Shown here: piece by piece, positions 38,801 through 49,690 of the stretch | Numbering within the stretch: position 1 is the stretch's first letter | How the letters are laid out: every line of letters starts with the position of its first letter | DNA from: Helopsaltes ochotensis | Taxonomy: Eukaryota > Chordata > Aves > Passeriformes > Locustellidae | Direction of reading: 5' to 3' | Length of the DNA stretch: 64,000 bases | Assembly: GCA_013400155.1 (NCBI GenBank) | Contig: VXBM01000132.1 | Coordinates: 459,191 to 523,190, forward strand | The notes under the pieces: model-generated | What the model saw: the letters and a program-made list of their open reading frames with translations, nothing else | Told to the model about the DNA's origin: nothing | Database searches by the model: none | Translations under genes and position numbers: made by a program

Positions 38801-41800
38801 CCCACCCCCTCCTATGGAATGCAGTAGAGAGAGAACTAAAGAGATGACACTACAGTAGTTTTAGAAATTGTCAGCTTTAATCATTGCACTGTCAAACTAG
38901 AAAAGAAACCACGGACATTTGACCACATTCCCCATCCAGTGTGGTTATTTTCTGGACTGTTTGCTTTTTATGGTCTTTATCAATGAAAGCATAGGTAACA
39001 TCTTGTAACAAGCCAAGTTGTCCCCCTGAACATCCATCCTGCAAATGGAAAATTAAGCCTGCATTCCACCTCCACCAGCACGCAACAAGGGCCCGAGCTC
39101 CATCCAGCCACCTGACCCATGCAGCACTGTGGACAAAGAGCACTTCACACACGACCACCACAAAGCTCGCTTCAGAAAGACATCAGGATCCTCTGCCATT
39201 CTTAACCTACATTTGTAGATGACGTAAACATCACGGGCAAAGATGTTCCACAATGTACTTTGGTTCACCAAATCCTTCGAGACAATCCAGTTGCTGCTGC
39301 CAAAGCCGCTATGCGCCAATGCACTGGGTGTGAGTTGTTACCCAGTTGCTGATCCCACACCATTTGACAGCTCACAGACAGCAGAGGGCAAACAGCGTGG
39401 ACCACCAGCACACAACAACATACAATTTTGTCCTACTTGCCCACTACTCAAAGAAAGATATGTGAAGATGACCTTCAAAATCATGGTCACCACATCACCC
39501 TCAGCAGACCTATCCTACCGAATCTAATGCTAGGTTTTGCTAATGATCAGGTAAAGTTCACAAGGTTCCACTGGGCAGCAGCCACTTCCATAAAAACACT
39601 ACAACAATATGGAAATTGCACCTGTGTCTCAAAGCTTTGTGCCCACTGCAGACTTTTCCCAACTCCAAGAACGATGTGTTCTCAGCAGACAGCTGGGCTC
39701 CCAAGCCCTAACTGCCTCCTATCAGTGAAGGCAAAGTAGTTACAAACTCAGTAGCTCTGTTCCTGTTTTCCTTCTCTATACAGATAGTTTCAGGGAAGCT
39801 GTTCCATTCATTCACAGGTGCCCTCTAGGAGCAGGCTATAGCCATGGGACTAAGTCCATCACTGCCTTGATTTAGCCAGTAATTGCAGATTTGAGTGTGG
39901 AGAAGAGGGAATTGGAGACAAGACTGCACAGTGAGACTAAGAAACCACCAACAGATTGCAGCTACACTTGAACATTAACCAGAGCACTGCAGAAGGGACA
40001 GACATCTGCAGGAGACAAACAATAAGATACCACGGTATTTTTCACAAGTCTGCTGTTGACAAAGTTGTGCAAGACAGCCTTCCTCAGGCAGCTTCAGACC
40101 TCGTGCACAGTGAGACTGACCAAAATCTAACCTAGAGTAAAACTCCTCTGTCTCAGGCAGCAGACAGGCAAGAAGTGTGCTGACAACTTCACCTAGTGAT
40201 CCATTCCTGTAACACCAAATTACTTGCTGGTGTAGGCATAGCCTCTGAAGGTGGATAAAGAGGAGACTCCTCGAATCACACTGTCAACACCATCTCCAAG
40301 ACCCCAGCTACCATCTCTTTGTCAAGCATGCATTACTTTGGACCCCCATGCACTCTAAACAGCATCCTTGCAGAACAAAGAACAAGGTAGTGCATTCACA
40401 TTATCAAGTGGACAAGTCCTGCTGCTCAGAGAAAGCAGCAGCAGATTTTGCAGATGACTGATATGCTTAGAGCCAGGGTAATGGGATTATACACATTCAC
40501 CTGTCTGCTTTCAGTCAATCTGCACAAGCCAATCACACTTGAAGGCCTCAGTACTACACATAACACGTTTCTTTGGAATACCTGAGAGCAAAAGAGCACA
40601 AAAAATGAACACACATCCCATATTTTTATGGTATTTTACAAAATTATGCAGGTAACTACCATGTTTTCAGACCCTTAATCAATGCTTTCCTACAAGTTCC
40701 AAGGTGATGCTCAAAACAGAATTAGTCATGTCCAACTATTCCATATTTCTTGAGACATAACCAGCAGAGAAGTCAGTTGTACTACCTTGTATTTCCTTTG
40801 ATCCATATGAAGTATCTATAAAAAATACTTTGGCATCTGCCAACTTCCATTTAACAAGCATCAATTTAACTGTTTCATCACCACAATCTTTTGTGACCAC
40901 CACTTCATTCTGAGAAGCTAGAAAATTTACCTTTGTTTGTACACAGTGATACATGATGTTCTAAATTTACCACTTTTCACAAAAGCCTTCCTTCCTCTAT
41001 AGTACCACGGTAAAGAGACAACAAAAATGTTACAAACCAAATATGAGTTAAAGATTCCTTTTTGCTTGTTCCCTTGGGTCAACGTCCACATCTCTGCACA
41101 CATTCTCCACTTTAGGGTCTGAGGTAGCACCAGGGACAAAACGTAACTCCAAGCAGATAGGGAATATTGACTGTTTTCCTAAAAGATGCTGAGATTTAAG
41201 CTTCAAGTTTTAAGTACAAGTGGTTCACGTATTACACCAAGCACTGCTCATGTGGAGTATAAGCAAGAAGCAAAGATGGCTGTCTCTAGAGATCAAGTAA
41301 ACTCACACCTGTGCAACTTTGCAGGCTATCCCAGTAATAACATTTTCACAAAACAACACTTATTTCTCCAAAACTCCCTATCTACAGTGGTAGACAGCTT
41401 TTTCCTTCCTGTGTGTATGCACACACATGCGTACCAATTTAAGCTTTCAGACATCAGGTTTGCGGGGTTTTTTTAAGTATCATTATATTGAATTAACTTT
41501 GGATTTAGTGGAAGCAAATGAGACCATTACGTTACAAATTTTAACTCACGCAACTTTAATGTTAAATTTTTGAAGGTAGTTTTTAACGCCCTCTATATGG
41601 TTGTGTTCAAACCGACCTCAGTTCTCACACAATTTCTGCCACTGCTGCGGCCAGCTGCACTGAAGCCTCCATAGACACACATACACAAATTCTGGCACGT
41701 GGCCATGAACTCAGATGTGAATGGAAAACTCATACTGAACCATTTTTTCAGTCTCTCTGAGGTACTTCATTGTTCTCTGTGCTACATTTTTCCAGTTTTT

Positions 41801-44800
41801 TCTATAGTCTGCTCTAAAAACTCGCTGGCAAGCCTTTTCTCTTTGTACTTCTACAGACCTGTGGATCTTGCCCAGGATCAGGAAGTCTTAAGGGCTTGTC
41901 TCCTGTGGACACATTCCAGAACTGCAGCAGAACAGATTAAGAGATAGGAATGGAAGTTGCAACACAATAACTCTGCCTTGATGAAATAATGCCTTCAGTT
42001 GACAACCTATTCCAGGATATTTAGAGCAAGATTACTTTGGAATTAGAAGTGACTTGTTTTTGTGGGTGACCACGAGAGGGAGTTACACCTATTTAAGTTC
42101 AGCTGTAATGAACCAGATCTGTTATGTCCACTTATTTTCCTCATCAGACAAACCCTAGATCTTCCACCTCCCAACCTGAACTAGTAGTAACAAGAGCAGT
42201 TACTGATAAACTGCTTTGGGATACAGAGATGGTAGGCATCTGCAAATAATCAGATTCCACAGTCGTGCAGCTGTTTAGCAAACATACACAAAACTTCACA
42301 CCACAAAACCACGTGGTTTTACTTTCCTAAAGCCACCATTTGTTGTGTAAACAAAACTAATCCAAATATAAAGTAAAACTCAAGAAGCCAAAACTCAGAC
42401 TGTCAAGTTGAAAGCTCAGAATTAAACTAAATAAATAAATATGTGAATAGAGGGAGCAACTGGAAATTATGTATTTTTGTTGCAGAAAACAAGATCCCAG
42501 AGGGACAATCCTCACTAGCCAGAATATCCATATCAGAGGCCCATGTCATAACTAACATGAGTTAGTCGTCCTCTTGCTCTAGTGCTTCAGTGTTTTGGTT
42601 TATAGCACATTATTATGAACAGCTGATACATGAGGCAGTATTGTAAGACCATGTATCAGCTGCTTCCCTGGAAGACAACCATCACCTGAGACAGTAGCTC
42701 CCCATCATCCTCCCCTGGAGGATTACTATGAAGACACCATCCAGAAATACCAATTTAACACATTCCCAGCACAGCTCTTCTGGCTATACAACATGCCCCT
42801 CTGTTGCAGCAGAGCACACCTGTAGAGCCTTCAGAGTGCGGCATTGTGAGTTACCATTGTTTTGGAGAATGAACTTCACCTTGAGGTGAGACTTGGCCCC
42901 TTGACAAATCTTGGTCCTTTTGGGGAGTAAATACTCCCCAAAAATTCTTAGAGGGGATAGAAACATAAAACTGGATTAACATTAGGGCTCTCTCTGCACA
43001 AAATATTTTTGATTTCTGGAAGAAGTCTCTACCTTGTGCCTTAGGATTGCATGATCAAGCATCTTACTCAAAGTCAGTTATGATATAGGGAGCAAAATAC
43101 TGCAGGCCTCAACCTCAAAACCCTCTGAGACCTTACATACAAAGCTGTAAATCTCATGCCCAATTTTGAGAACAGGCAAAGGGAGGGGAGGGGGAAGAGC
43201 ACGACAGAATTAAAAAAGAAAGCCTTTAAGCATTCCTACTGAGGATCAAAAGAAAGCATTTCTATAGAGTGAAAACATGCTAATAAAATTCTTTCTTTGG
43301 TATGAATGAAGTTTGGACTGAAAATTACAAAAAAATTTGAGCTCTTAAAACAACAGAAGTCTCCTCCATCTCCTAACCTGCTACCTCGTTATGGCTGCAA
43401 ACTGAAATTGAACACTATTTGAGAAGTGAGTGTCTCCTCCTCCCCTGCTGCAGCACTAAGTCCCCTGAGAAGCAGAACCCTTTGACAATCCTGAGAAGGT
43501 TCTCTGTTGCAATCAACTATGGACAAACTGGTGCTGTTACCGAATGAGATGAAGAATTCCATCAAAATATGTTACACTGGTACACACCGGTCCCTCTCAG
43601 AAAGAAGGCCCAGTAAAGAACCACTGTAAGCTTTTACCACGTTGATTCTGAATCTAGCCACCAGCAGAGGATTCAACATGACCTTCATACAGAATGGGAG
43701 CAAAGAACCTTTCACCTGTAAAACAGCTGTCTTAAAAATTCCCTTTGACCAAGTAATCCATCATCACTGCTGGACTACAAATAAAGGCAGACAGACTACC
43801 ACACAAGAGGCAGTTCAGAAATGTCTGCACAGCATCACAGTAGTTAGGAAAACCAAATTAGAAGCTAGGCAGTGGGAATGACAGGAGACTAGGAAGTAAA
43901 TCAAAGAGGATAGGCAAATCAAATTCTAATAGGCACTGCTGCTCTCAGCAGTCACCCAGCCAGTTGGCTGAGTAGTGATCCAACACTATAGTAGTCGAGT
44001 TATAAAGGTGACAGGATGGAAAAAGAGAGAAAACAACAAAACTTCTCACAACCACACTATTTTTAATGAAGTAGCTATACAAGAAAGTAGGTAGCTATAT
44101 GAATACTTTCCACAATGAACTCCCTCTACACATGCACTAGGCACAAGTTACTGCCAGTTGAGAAAAGTCAGTCATAGTAACCTAATAAAAATGGCCCTGT
44201 GGTCTCTCTGCCCTAACAGCAGCATGACTGCAAGGCACAAATACTGACAAGTGCTGGCTCAATGGTTGCAGTTAACACACACTAAATAAGAAGCAGCAGT
44301 GTACCTAAGAAGATAAAGTAGCAGACACTGCAGGAAGCATTCCTGAAAAATCATGACTAGAGAAGCTCTGCACAGTTCGCAACTGAAGCCTACAGTCTGC
44401 CTTCCAACTTAAAAGCCCTCAATTTGTCAGAGATCTGCAGCCAAATTCAGTTGTTTGCATACAGATGGCTTAACATTTGATATCAGTATTTCCCATACAT
44501 CTACACCGGGCTGACAGAAACAATGTGAGACCAAAGCCTGTGCTATTCCAGGCTGGCAACTGGCGGCCAAACAGGGAATCGTGATTATAACAAGCAACAC
44601 TAAAAACATGTTTTGGCAACTGAATCAAGCTCCTCCTCCAAGCTCAGTAAAGAGTATGCAAATAAGATTTTAGTAGCAGTACCTCCAACACCACATAATT
44701 TTTTTTTTAAAACAGAAACATAATATTCACCTCACTTCTGTTTCACTCTCTGCATACCACAAGACACTGAGCTTTTCAAGATGTGTGTTAAGATTTTCCC

Positions 44801-46005
44801 CCTCCTACCACTGAAAAGCCATTATTAAAACAGGTTTAAAACTTGTTTTACAAGCCTCTCACCCAGAGAGGCTGTCGTCCTTTACAGGTATTGCTATGGG
44901 CAAAGCCTTTCCACAATCTGGCATATTCTCAGGGGAACCACACTTACAGCCATAGTTCAGGTAAGAAAAGTGCTTATTTTCAGTTTAAAAGAGTAAAGTT
45001 GCTCTTTCAGTCAGAAGTTTCAGCATCCAGTCAGAAGACAATAGAATGCAAAACCACAATGGAGAATAGGGCTAAGAATAACTTTAAGTGCTTCTCTTTA
45101 GTAGATGTACGGTGAGAGAGGAACAAAGAGTACCTTCTAAATATGATTATTGCACTGAGTTCAGGTAGGCCAGGATATCATAAATTATTTCCCCTGAGAA
45201 TTCCAACAATTTTTCTGTATAACAGTAAGATGCCTGAGCATCTCATCAGCTCTGCCAGAATGCTCTGAATAGTCACATTGCTGTGCTACACCCATTCCTC
45301 TTCCACTCTAATACAGGATCCAAGGCAGGGTGGAGGGAGGAAGTCTGTAGCTCCCTTACATAGTGCTTATACAACCAAGGAGCGCTGAAACACTCTGTTT
45401 GAAGAAACATCTGCTCAGTAAACATTATCAGCCTTGTCATTCAGTGCAACAGGTATCCCAGTTATGATATAGGGAGCAAAATACTGCAGGCCTCAACCTC
45501 AAAACCCTCTGAGACCTTACATACAAAGCTGTAAATCTCATGCCCAATTTTGAGAACAGGCAAAGGGAGGGGAGGGGGAAGAGCACGACAGAATTAAAAA
45601 AGAAAGCCTTTAAGCATTCCTACTGAGGATCAAAAGAAAGCACTTCTATAGAGTGAAAACATGCTAATAAAATTCTTTCTTTGGTATGAATGAAGTTTGG
45701 ACTGAAAATTACAAAAAAATTTGAGCTCTTAAAACAACAGAAGTCTCCTCCATCTCCTAAGCTGCTTACATACTATCGATTTGTTACATACTATCGGCGG
45801 GAAGGGGGCGGGGGGGATAACTTACGTCCATTTTGCGTGCAGCCGTGTCCTGGTCATAGTGTCCCATGATATTTGGGAAAAAAGTCATATTATAAGGCAT
45901 TCCTGAACATCTGGAAATAGTAATTGGCTCACACGTGAATAAGCTGTGCCCTTGCACCAGAGCTAGAAGTAAACTGCAGGTCGCAGAGAACACAAGTGCT
46001 CCCAT
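20570..46005 (-). CDS. FZD6: FZD6, Frizzled class receptor 6 (six coding exons, 709 residues)
   Basis: Seven-pass Wnt receptor of the plasma membrane, mainly in non-canonical Wnt/planar cell polarity signalling. The CDS joins, on the minus strand, 46005-45826, 28897-28701, 26265-25248, 23022-22874, 21641-21213 and 20726-20570; the total, 2130 bases, is in frame (human protein: 706 residues). Residues 1-19 are a signal peptide. The Cys-rich Wnt-binding domain has all ten expected cysteines (25, 33, 70, 79, 86, 96, 100, 107, 124, 130) and the sequon N39-M-T. Membrane segments lie near 201-223, 235-255, 284-306, 326-346, 368-391, 413-436 and 474-496. The Dishevelled-binding KTxxxW is K499-TCSE-W504. 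The tail (505-709) is Ser/Thr-rich and lacks a C-terminal PDZ ligand, as known for FZD6. The start has A at -3 and G at +4, with an in-frame stop 13 codons upstream. Intron 3 uses a GC donor. Confidence 0.98.
21213..21641 (-). CDS. FZD6: FZD6 coding exon 5 (cytoplasmic tail)
   Basis: 429 bases. The acceptor is followed by T, which completes Asp, then PISESRRVLQ and the basic KVKHKKKHYK. Donor GTAAGG at the complement of 21212. Encodes most of the Ser/Thr-rich tail; the first half is well conserved, the second half (after TSPETSEK) less so. Confidence 0.97.
22874..23022 (-). CDS. FZD6: FZD6 coding exon 4 (TM7 and KTxxxW)
   Basis: 149 bases, acceptor CCAG before AKALARPE, donor GA|GTAAGA. Encodes TM7 and the KTCSEW Dishevelled-binding motif, ending in NRNRKR with a split Asp codon. 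Confidence 0.97.
23245..23575 (-). mobile_element. CR1 LINE 3'-region fragment
   Basis: The plus strand reads GGGTTGGAAAGGACC, then CCCATCCAGCCTGGCCTTG, CTTCCAGGGATGAGGC and so on. This is the reverse complement of the CR1 3' untranslated region. About 330 bp, in FZD6 intron 3, without the terminal octamer repeats. Confidence 0.9.
25248..26265 (-). CDS. FZD6: FZD6 coding exon 3 (TM1 to TM6)
   Basis: 1018 bases encoding residues 126-465: the end of the Cys-rich domain, an Ala/Thr-rich linker, six membrane segments, the extracellular sequon N353-I-S, and CPYQ at the end. The acceptor is normal. The exon ends CAG followed by GCAAGT, a GC donor. Confidence 0.98.
26268..28700 (-). other. FZD6 intron 2
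   Basis: About 2.4 kb between coding exons 2 and 3, with GT donor (complement of 28699-28700) and AG acceptor (complement of 26266-26267). Nothing else recognised in it. Confidence 0.8.
28701..28897 (-). CDS. FZD6: FZD6 coding exon 2 (Cys-rich domain)
   Basis: 197 bases. The acceptor AG is the complement of 28898-28899 and the donor is AG|GTATTT. Encodes residues 61-125 with seven of the ten Frizzled-domain cysteines, and PEELEC at the end. Confidence 0.97.
29865..29890. repeat. (AT)n microsatellite
   Basis: Thirteen or so AT repeats flanked by CATACATA and CATATGTATA. Confidence 0.95.
32165..32198. repeat. (TTTA)/(TCTA) tetranucleotide repeat
   Basis: ATTTATCTATTTATCTATTT and further ATTT units, about eight copies. 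Confidence 0.9.
34381..34445 (-). mobile_element. Short CR1 3'-end remnant
   Basis: GAATCACAGAAT followed by AAATTGGAAGGGACTC and degenerate CR1 text. About 65 bp, minus-strand element, in FZD6 intron 1. Confidence 0.7.
36381..36410. repeat. (AC)n(AT)n microsatellite
   Basis: ACACACACATATATATATAT followed by ACACACGTGT. Confidence 0.9.
36715..36772 (-). mobile_element. Short CR1 3'-end remnant
   Basis: GAGTCACAATATAATC then GAGTTGGAAGGGACTC and GACCAAGTCCACC. Degenerate, minus orientation, in FZD6 intron 1. Confidence 0.65.
43075..43376 (+). repeat. 302-bp direct duplication, copy 1
   Basis: Starts CAGTTATGATATAGGGAGC and ends CTCCTCCATCTCCTAA. It matches 45459-45760 at a constant offset of 2384 with no gap. 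One mismatch was seen: T at 43259 against C at 45643. It is not a recognised repeat family. Confidence 0.97.
45459..45760 (+). repeat. 302-bp direct duplication, copy 2
   Basis: Second copy of 43075-43376, ending 65 bp before the first FZD6 coding exon. Sequence on both outer sides differs between the copies. It may be a recent segmental duplication or an assembly artefact near the gap. Confidence 0.97.
45766..45796 (+). repeat. 13-bp direct repeat beside the FZD6 splice donor
   Basis: TTACATACTATCG occurs at 45766-45778 and 45784-45796, immediately after duplication copy 2 and just before a long G-run. Confidence 0.9.
45826..46005 (-). CDS. FZD6: FZD6 coding exon 1 (signal peptide, start of Cys-rich domain)
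   Basis: 180 bases, 60 codons. Encodes a hydrophobic leader ending near LVQGHSLFTC, cysteines 25 and 33, and the sequon NMT. The donor is GAC|GTAAGT at the complement of 45825. Start context ACAAAATGG. An in-frame TGA (complement of 46042-46044) precedes it with no other ATG between. Confidence 0.97.
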
Positions 46006-46024
46006 TTTGTCAGGATCTCCAACT

Positions 46025-46033
46025 TCAGCACAT
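46025..46033 (-). promoter_or_regulatory. Minimal upstream ORF before FZD6 start
   Basis: ATG-TGC-TGA lies 19 bases upstream of the FZD6 start, out of frame with it. It would be in the mRNA if the 5' UTR extends that far within this exon, which is likely but not proven. Confidence 0.4.
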
Positions 46034-46049
46034 TGCTCTGTTCAGTAGT

Positions 46050-47210
46050 TAGACGGACCAGCGTTGCACAAGGATAAAAACACGCATCTTCCTCTGCTGG
46101 CTCCAGCGCAAGGCAGTAAGGCACGCAATCAGACTCCTCAGAGCTGCTTTGGCTATCGCTCCATTTAAGCTGAGCGCGACTTTACTAAATCCATTCTTCT
46201 TCGAGCCTGTACGTGCAAAGACGGCACAGAGAAGTGAACAGCAGAAACAACCCGACCGCGACCACCCGTCCGAAGGCCAGCTCGGCCTCCCGGCCGGCCT
46301 GCAGGCGAGAAGCGGCTCCGGCCGGGCCGGCTNNNNNNNNNNNNNNNNNNNNNNNNNNNNNNNNNNNNNNNNNNNNNNNNNNNNNNNNNNNNNNNNNNNN
46401 NNNNNNNNNNNNNNNNNNNNNNNNNNNNNNNNNNNNNNNNNNNNNNNNNNNNNNNNNNNNNNNNNNNNNNNNNNNNNNNNNNNNNNNNNNNNNNNNNNNN
46501 NNNNNNNNNNNNNNNNNNNNNNNNNNNNNNNNNNNNNNNNNNNNNNNNNNNNNNNNNNNNNNNNNNNNNNNNNNNNNNNNNNNNNNNNNNNNNNNNNNNN
46601 NNNNNNNNNNNNNNNNNNNNNNNNNNNNNNNNNNNNNNNNNNNNNNNNNNNNNNNNNNNNNNNNNNNNNNNNNNNNNNNNNNNNNNNNNNNNNNNNNNNN
46701 NNNNNNNNNNNNNNNNNNNNNNNNNNNNNNNNNNNNNNNNNNNNNNNNNNNNNNNNNNNNNNNNNNNNNNNNNNNNNNNNNNNNNNNNNNNNNNNNNNNN
46801 NNNNNNNNNNNNNNNNNNNNNNNNNNNNNNNNNNNNNNNNNNNNNNNNNNNNNNNNNNNNNNNNNGGGGCCGGGGGGAGCGGTGACCCGGCGTGTGCGGC
46901 CGCGGCCTGAGGCCCCCCGTGTTGTGCCAGCACACCTCGCGTGCAGGGGGAGCCCCGGCTGGGAAAGGCTCCGGGACTGCAGCACAGACACGAACGGCGT
47001 GAAAATCCCTTCAAACAGACTCGGCACTCGGGTTTCCGTAAACATCTCTGTAATGCACTGTGTATAAATTCTGAAGGCAATTTAGACATTCAAGTATCGG
47101 GCCGTGACCCTGCACCGCCGCTGGAAGCGATCTCGAGGATTGCTTCCAAACGCACCTCGGCCTCTGCCGGGCGGGAGGGCTCGGCGGCAGAGGGCGGCCG
47201 GCCCCGCGCT
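46050..47210. promoter_or_regulatory. CpG-rich FZD6 promoter region and presumed non-coding first exon
   Basis: GC- and CpG-dense sequence on both sides of the N run. In mammals FZD6 has a non-coding first exon; its bird counterpart is expected here or in the gap, but no splice site could be assigned. Long ORFs crossing the gap are artefacts. Confidence 0.55.
46333..46865. other. Assembly gap (533 N)
   Basis: Run of N in the FZD6 CpG island, probably hiding part of the promoter or the first exon. Confidence 0.99.
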
Positions 47211-47355
47211 GACGCCTTCACTGACGCCTTCACTGACACCTTCACTGAGGCCCTTGTTGCCACCTTTACTGTCACTCTCGCTGCCACCCTTGCTGCCACC
47301 TTCGCTGCCACGCTGGTCGCTACCTTACTGGTGCTCTTACTGCCAGCCGGGCTGC
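47209..47355. repeat. 12-bp GC-rich minisatellite
   Basis: About a dozen copies of a unit close to GACGCCTTCACT. The first three are nearly perfect; later ones drift toward GCTGCCACCCTT. Because the unit is a multiple of three, it keeps all frames open and creates long low-complexity ORFs on both strands. Confidence 0.9.
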
Positions 47356-49658
47356 CACCGTCTTGCAAAAGGCCCGAATCCTCAGGAGATGACGGTGCAG
47401 ACACTCAGTAGATGAGGCTACAGCTGAGGAAGAGATTGATATTGAAGTCGATGTTCTGCAATTGAATTTAATGAAGGAAAGGGAAGTAATCAGAAATATT
47501 TGCTGAGGAAAGGGACGCTGTGGTGAGAACAAAGGGAAATGACTGTTCAAGTGAAAGAGAATCATTGCGGTGGCTTTGGTGCTCAGACTACCACTGTCTT
47601 CCAGAGACGCGGCTCGAGGATGTGTGAACTGTCCTCCCCCTGCTCCCACACCTGCTGCTGGCTGAGACCACACCTACCAGACACGTACTGGCCAGTAGCG
47701 CCCAACGGTGTTCACAAACACGGGCCTGAGTAAATGAGACCTTACTATAGAAATGTTAAAGGTTACTATGCGGAGGTGACCAAATTTCTCAGCATGGAGC
47801 CACCCAAGGTCTCATCAGGCTGCTGTTCAGCCATGCAAGTTGCTCCATGCTCCAGGACTAGAACAGGAAACACCAGATGCCGAGACATGCAAACCAGATT
47901 TAGGAATGGTTTGATGATGTTCAGGCAGTGCTGCCTCTCTTCTAATGAGCCCCTAGATAGTCTGTGCAGTCCGGCACATTCATTTAGAGAATCCCTCCAT
48001 GGATTGTGGAGAGTGTGAACCTGCATGTGCTTATTCAGAAGACAATAAGCATCTAGAAGCTGTCTATTCATACATATGTTTTGTGTGTCACTGCCTATGT
48101 CACCCTAAAGAAACATAAAACTCTTCCAGATTTTCTTACACTAAATAATTTTAGCACCTCTATGAATCATGAGGAGGATTATGCCTACCATATAGGCATA
48201 TCCACATAGCTATGCCACTTGAGCACATGAAGTAACTTGATAGCTGGAATTAAATTTGCTGTACAAACAAGCAAATTATGGTAAATTAAAAGTTATTTGC
48301 AGGTTGTGGAAGTTAATGTACTTTACTATATAGTAACACCCATCTGCATTATCCTTTGTCATTGCTCCATTTCTCATCTTCCAGCTGTCTTCTGTCCTAG
48401 TCTCTCATAGTAGCTCTTCCTATCCTAGAAATACTACATTTTTCTTTTCATGAGCTCTGAAAGGCCGCATACTCTAGGGATCTGGCATTGACAGCCCCAG
48501 GAGCATGCAAGGGACAGTTTCCCCACTCCACTTCTGCAGAAGTTCTTGGGAAGTTCTTGATCAGCCCTTGATGAAGTTACAGAATTGCTTTCAGCTCTGG
48601 GAACACCATCAAACACACTGAAACCTTGCAAGGACAAAATATGTTCAGTGCAGATTCACATTCCACCAGATTTCTAATGAACTCTCCTTTCTAGTTCCAT
48701 TGACTAGGGCATTATATAAAGTCATGGCTTAGTTTGTTCCATCAGAATGCGGGTTTTTTTTGTTTTTTTTTTACATAAATCTCTGAAAAACAGATATGGT
48801 TAAGTAACATTCTTTTCCTTCCCTAAAGACTCTCATGTTTTTGTTAGATGACAGGAAAAGGCAGAGAACAGGAAGCATGAACCCTTTCTTCAATCACTCT
48901 AATCATGTATTTTCTTTGCTCAGAACCTAGTTGTTAAGCAAGTTATTCCAGAGGTTGATTCTCAGAGCCGTGATCTAAATATATTTGTTTCTGGCTCTTG
49001 ACTAACCAGAGTGGGGAAAGTGAGCACTCTCATTGGTATCTAGCAAAGCACCTTTAAGTATGATTAAGTATTTTAAGCATGTGCTCAGCTATATTGCTGA
49101 TTAGGGATGCAGCTATTTAGATGTGTAAATCTACCTGGCACTGGAGATATTGTTAACATTCCAGTTAATATCAATTTGCTGATCTTCCCTGGCACTGCCT
49201 CAAATAATTATAGCTTAGCAATTTTTACTACAAAGAGTATAGGTGAATTTAAGCTTTACCTAAATCCTAGGTCATCTTCAACATCTTTGTCTTTCAATAA
49301 ATTTAGCAGAAGGAGGTTCCCAGTTGCACACAGCAGGTCCCTTCCAAGCTCTGCTTGCTCCCAGCATCTTTCCAATGGATGTGATGGATCAGGCTGGGAG
49401 CCATGCCCGTGTTCCATCCAGCTTGCTTAAACCCACCCACAGCAGAAACATTTACAACTTGCTTGGGCTATGAGCTAAATCACCATTTTCACCATCCAAT
49501 TATATTTACCTGTTGCGTGAACATGTTAGTGCCCCACGTGCTCATGCTTATCCATAAGGAGGAGGGAGCTCAAGTGGTGGCAGTTGTCAGGAAGAAGCCT
49601 TCCTCTGACACACCACAAGGATGTGTTGATGTTAAATGCTTGGAGTACACAGTACACC

Positions 49659-49690
49659 AGTACTTGTACACTGGCTCAAGTACAAGTACT
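49659..49690. repeat. Perfect 10-bp inverted repeat
   Basis: AGTACTTGTA (49659-49668) and TACAAGTACT (49681-49690), separated by 12 bases. Possible hairpin, no known role. Confidence 0.85.

Larger units (their letters stand above)
28900..45823 (-). other. FZD6 intron 1 of the coding region (about 17 kb)
   Basis: Large intron between the first two coding exons. It contains three simple-repeat tracts, two small CR1 remnants, and both copies of the 302-bp direct duplication. Many short ORFs are present but none has a recognisable domain or splice partner. Confidence 0.85.

Noticed and set aside
38892..39319. Overlapping minus-strand ORFs in FZD6 intron 1
   Set aside because: They hint at a retrocopy, but I could not match either translation to a known protein, and there is no poly-A tail or target-site duplication evident.
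46049..47089. Long ORFs of up to 346 codons around the second N run
   Set aside because: Most of their length is N; the ends are GC-rich shadow translations with no domain.
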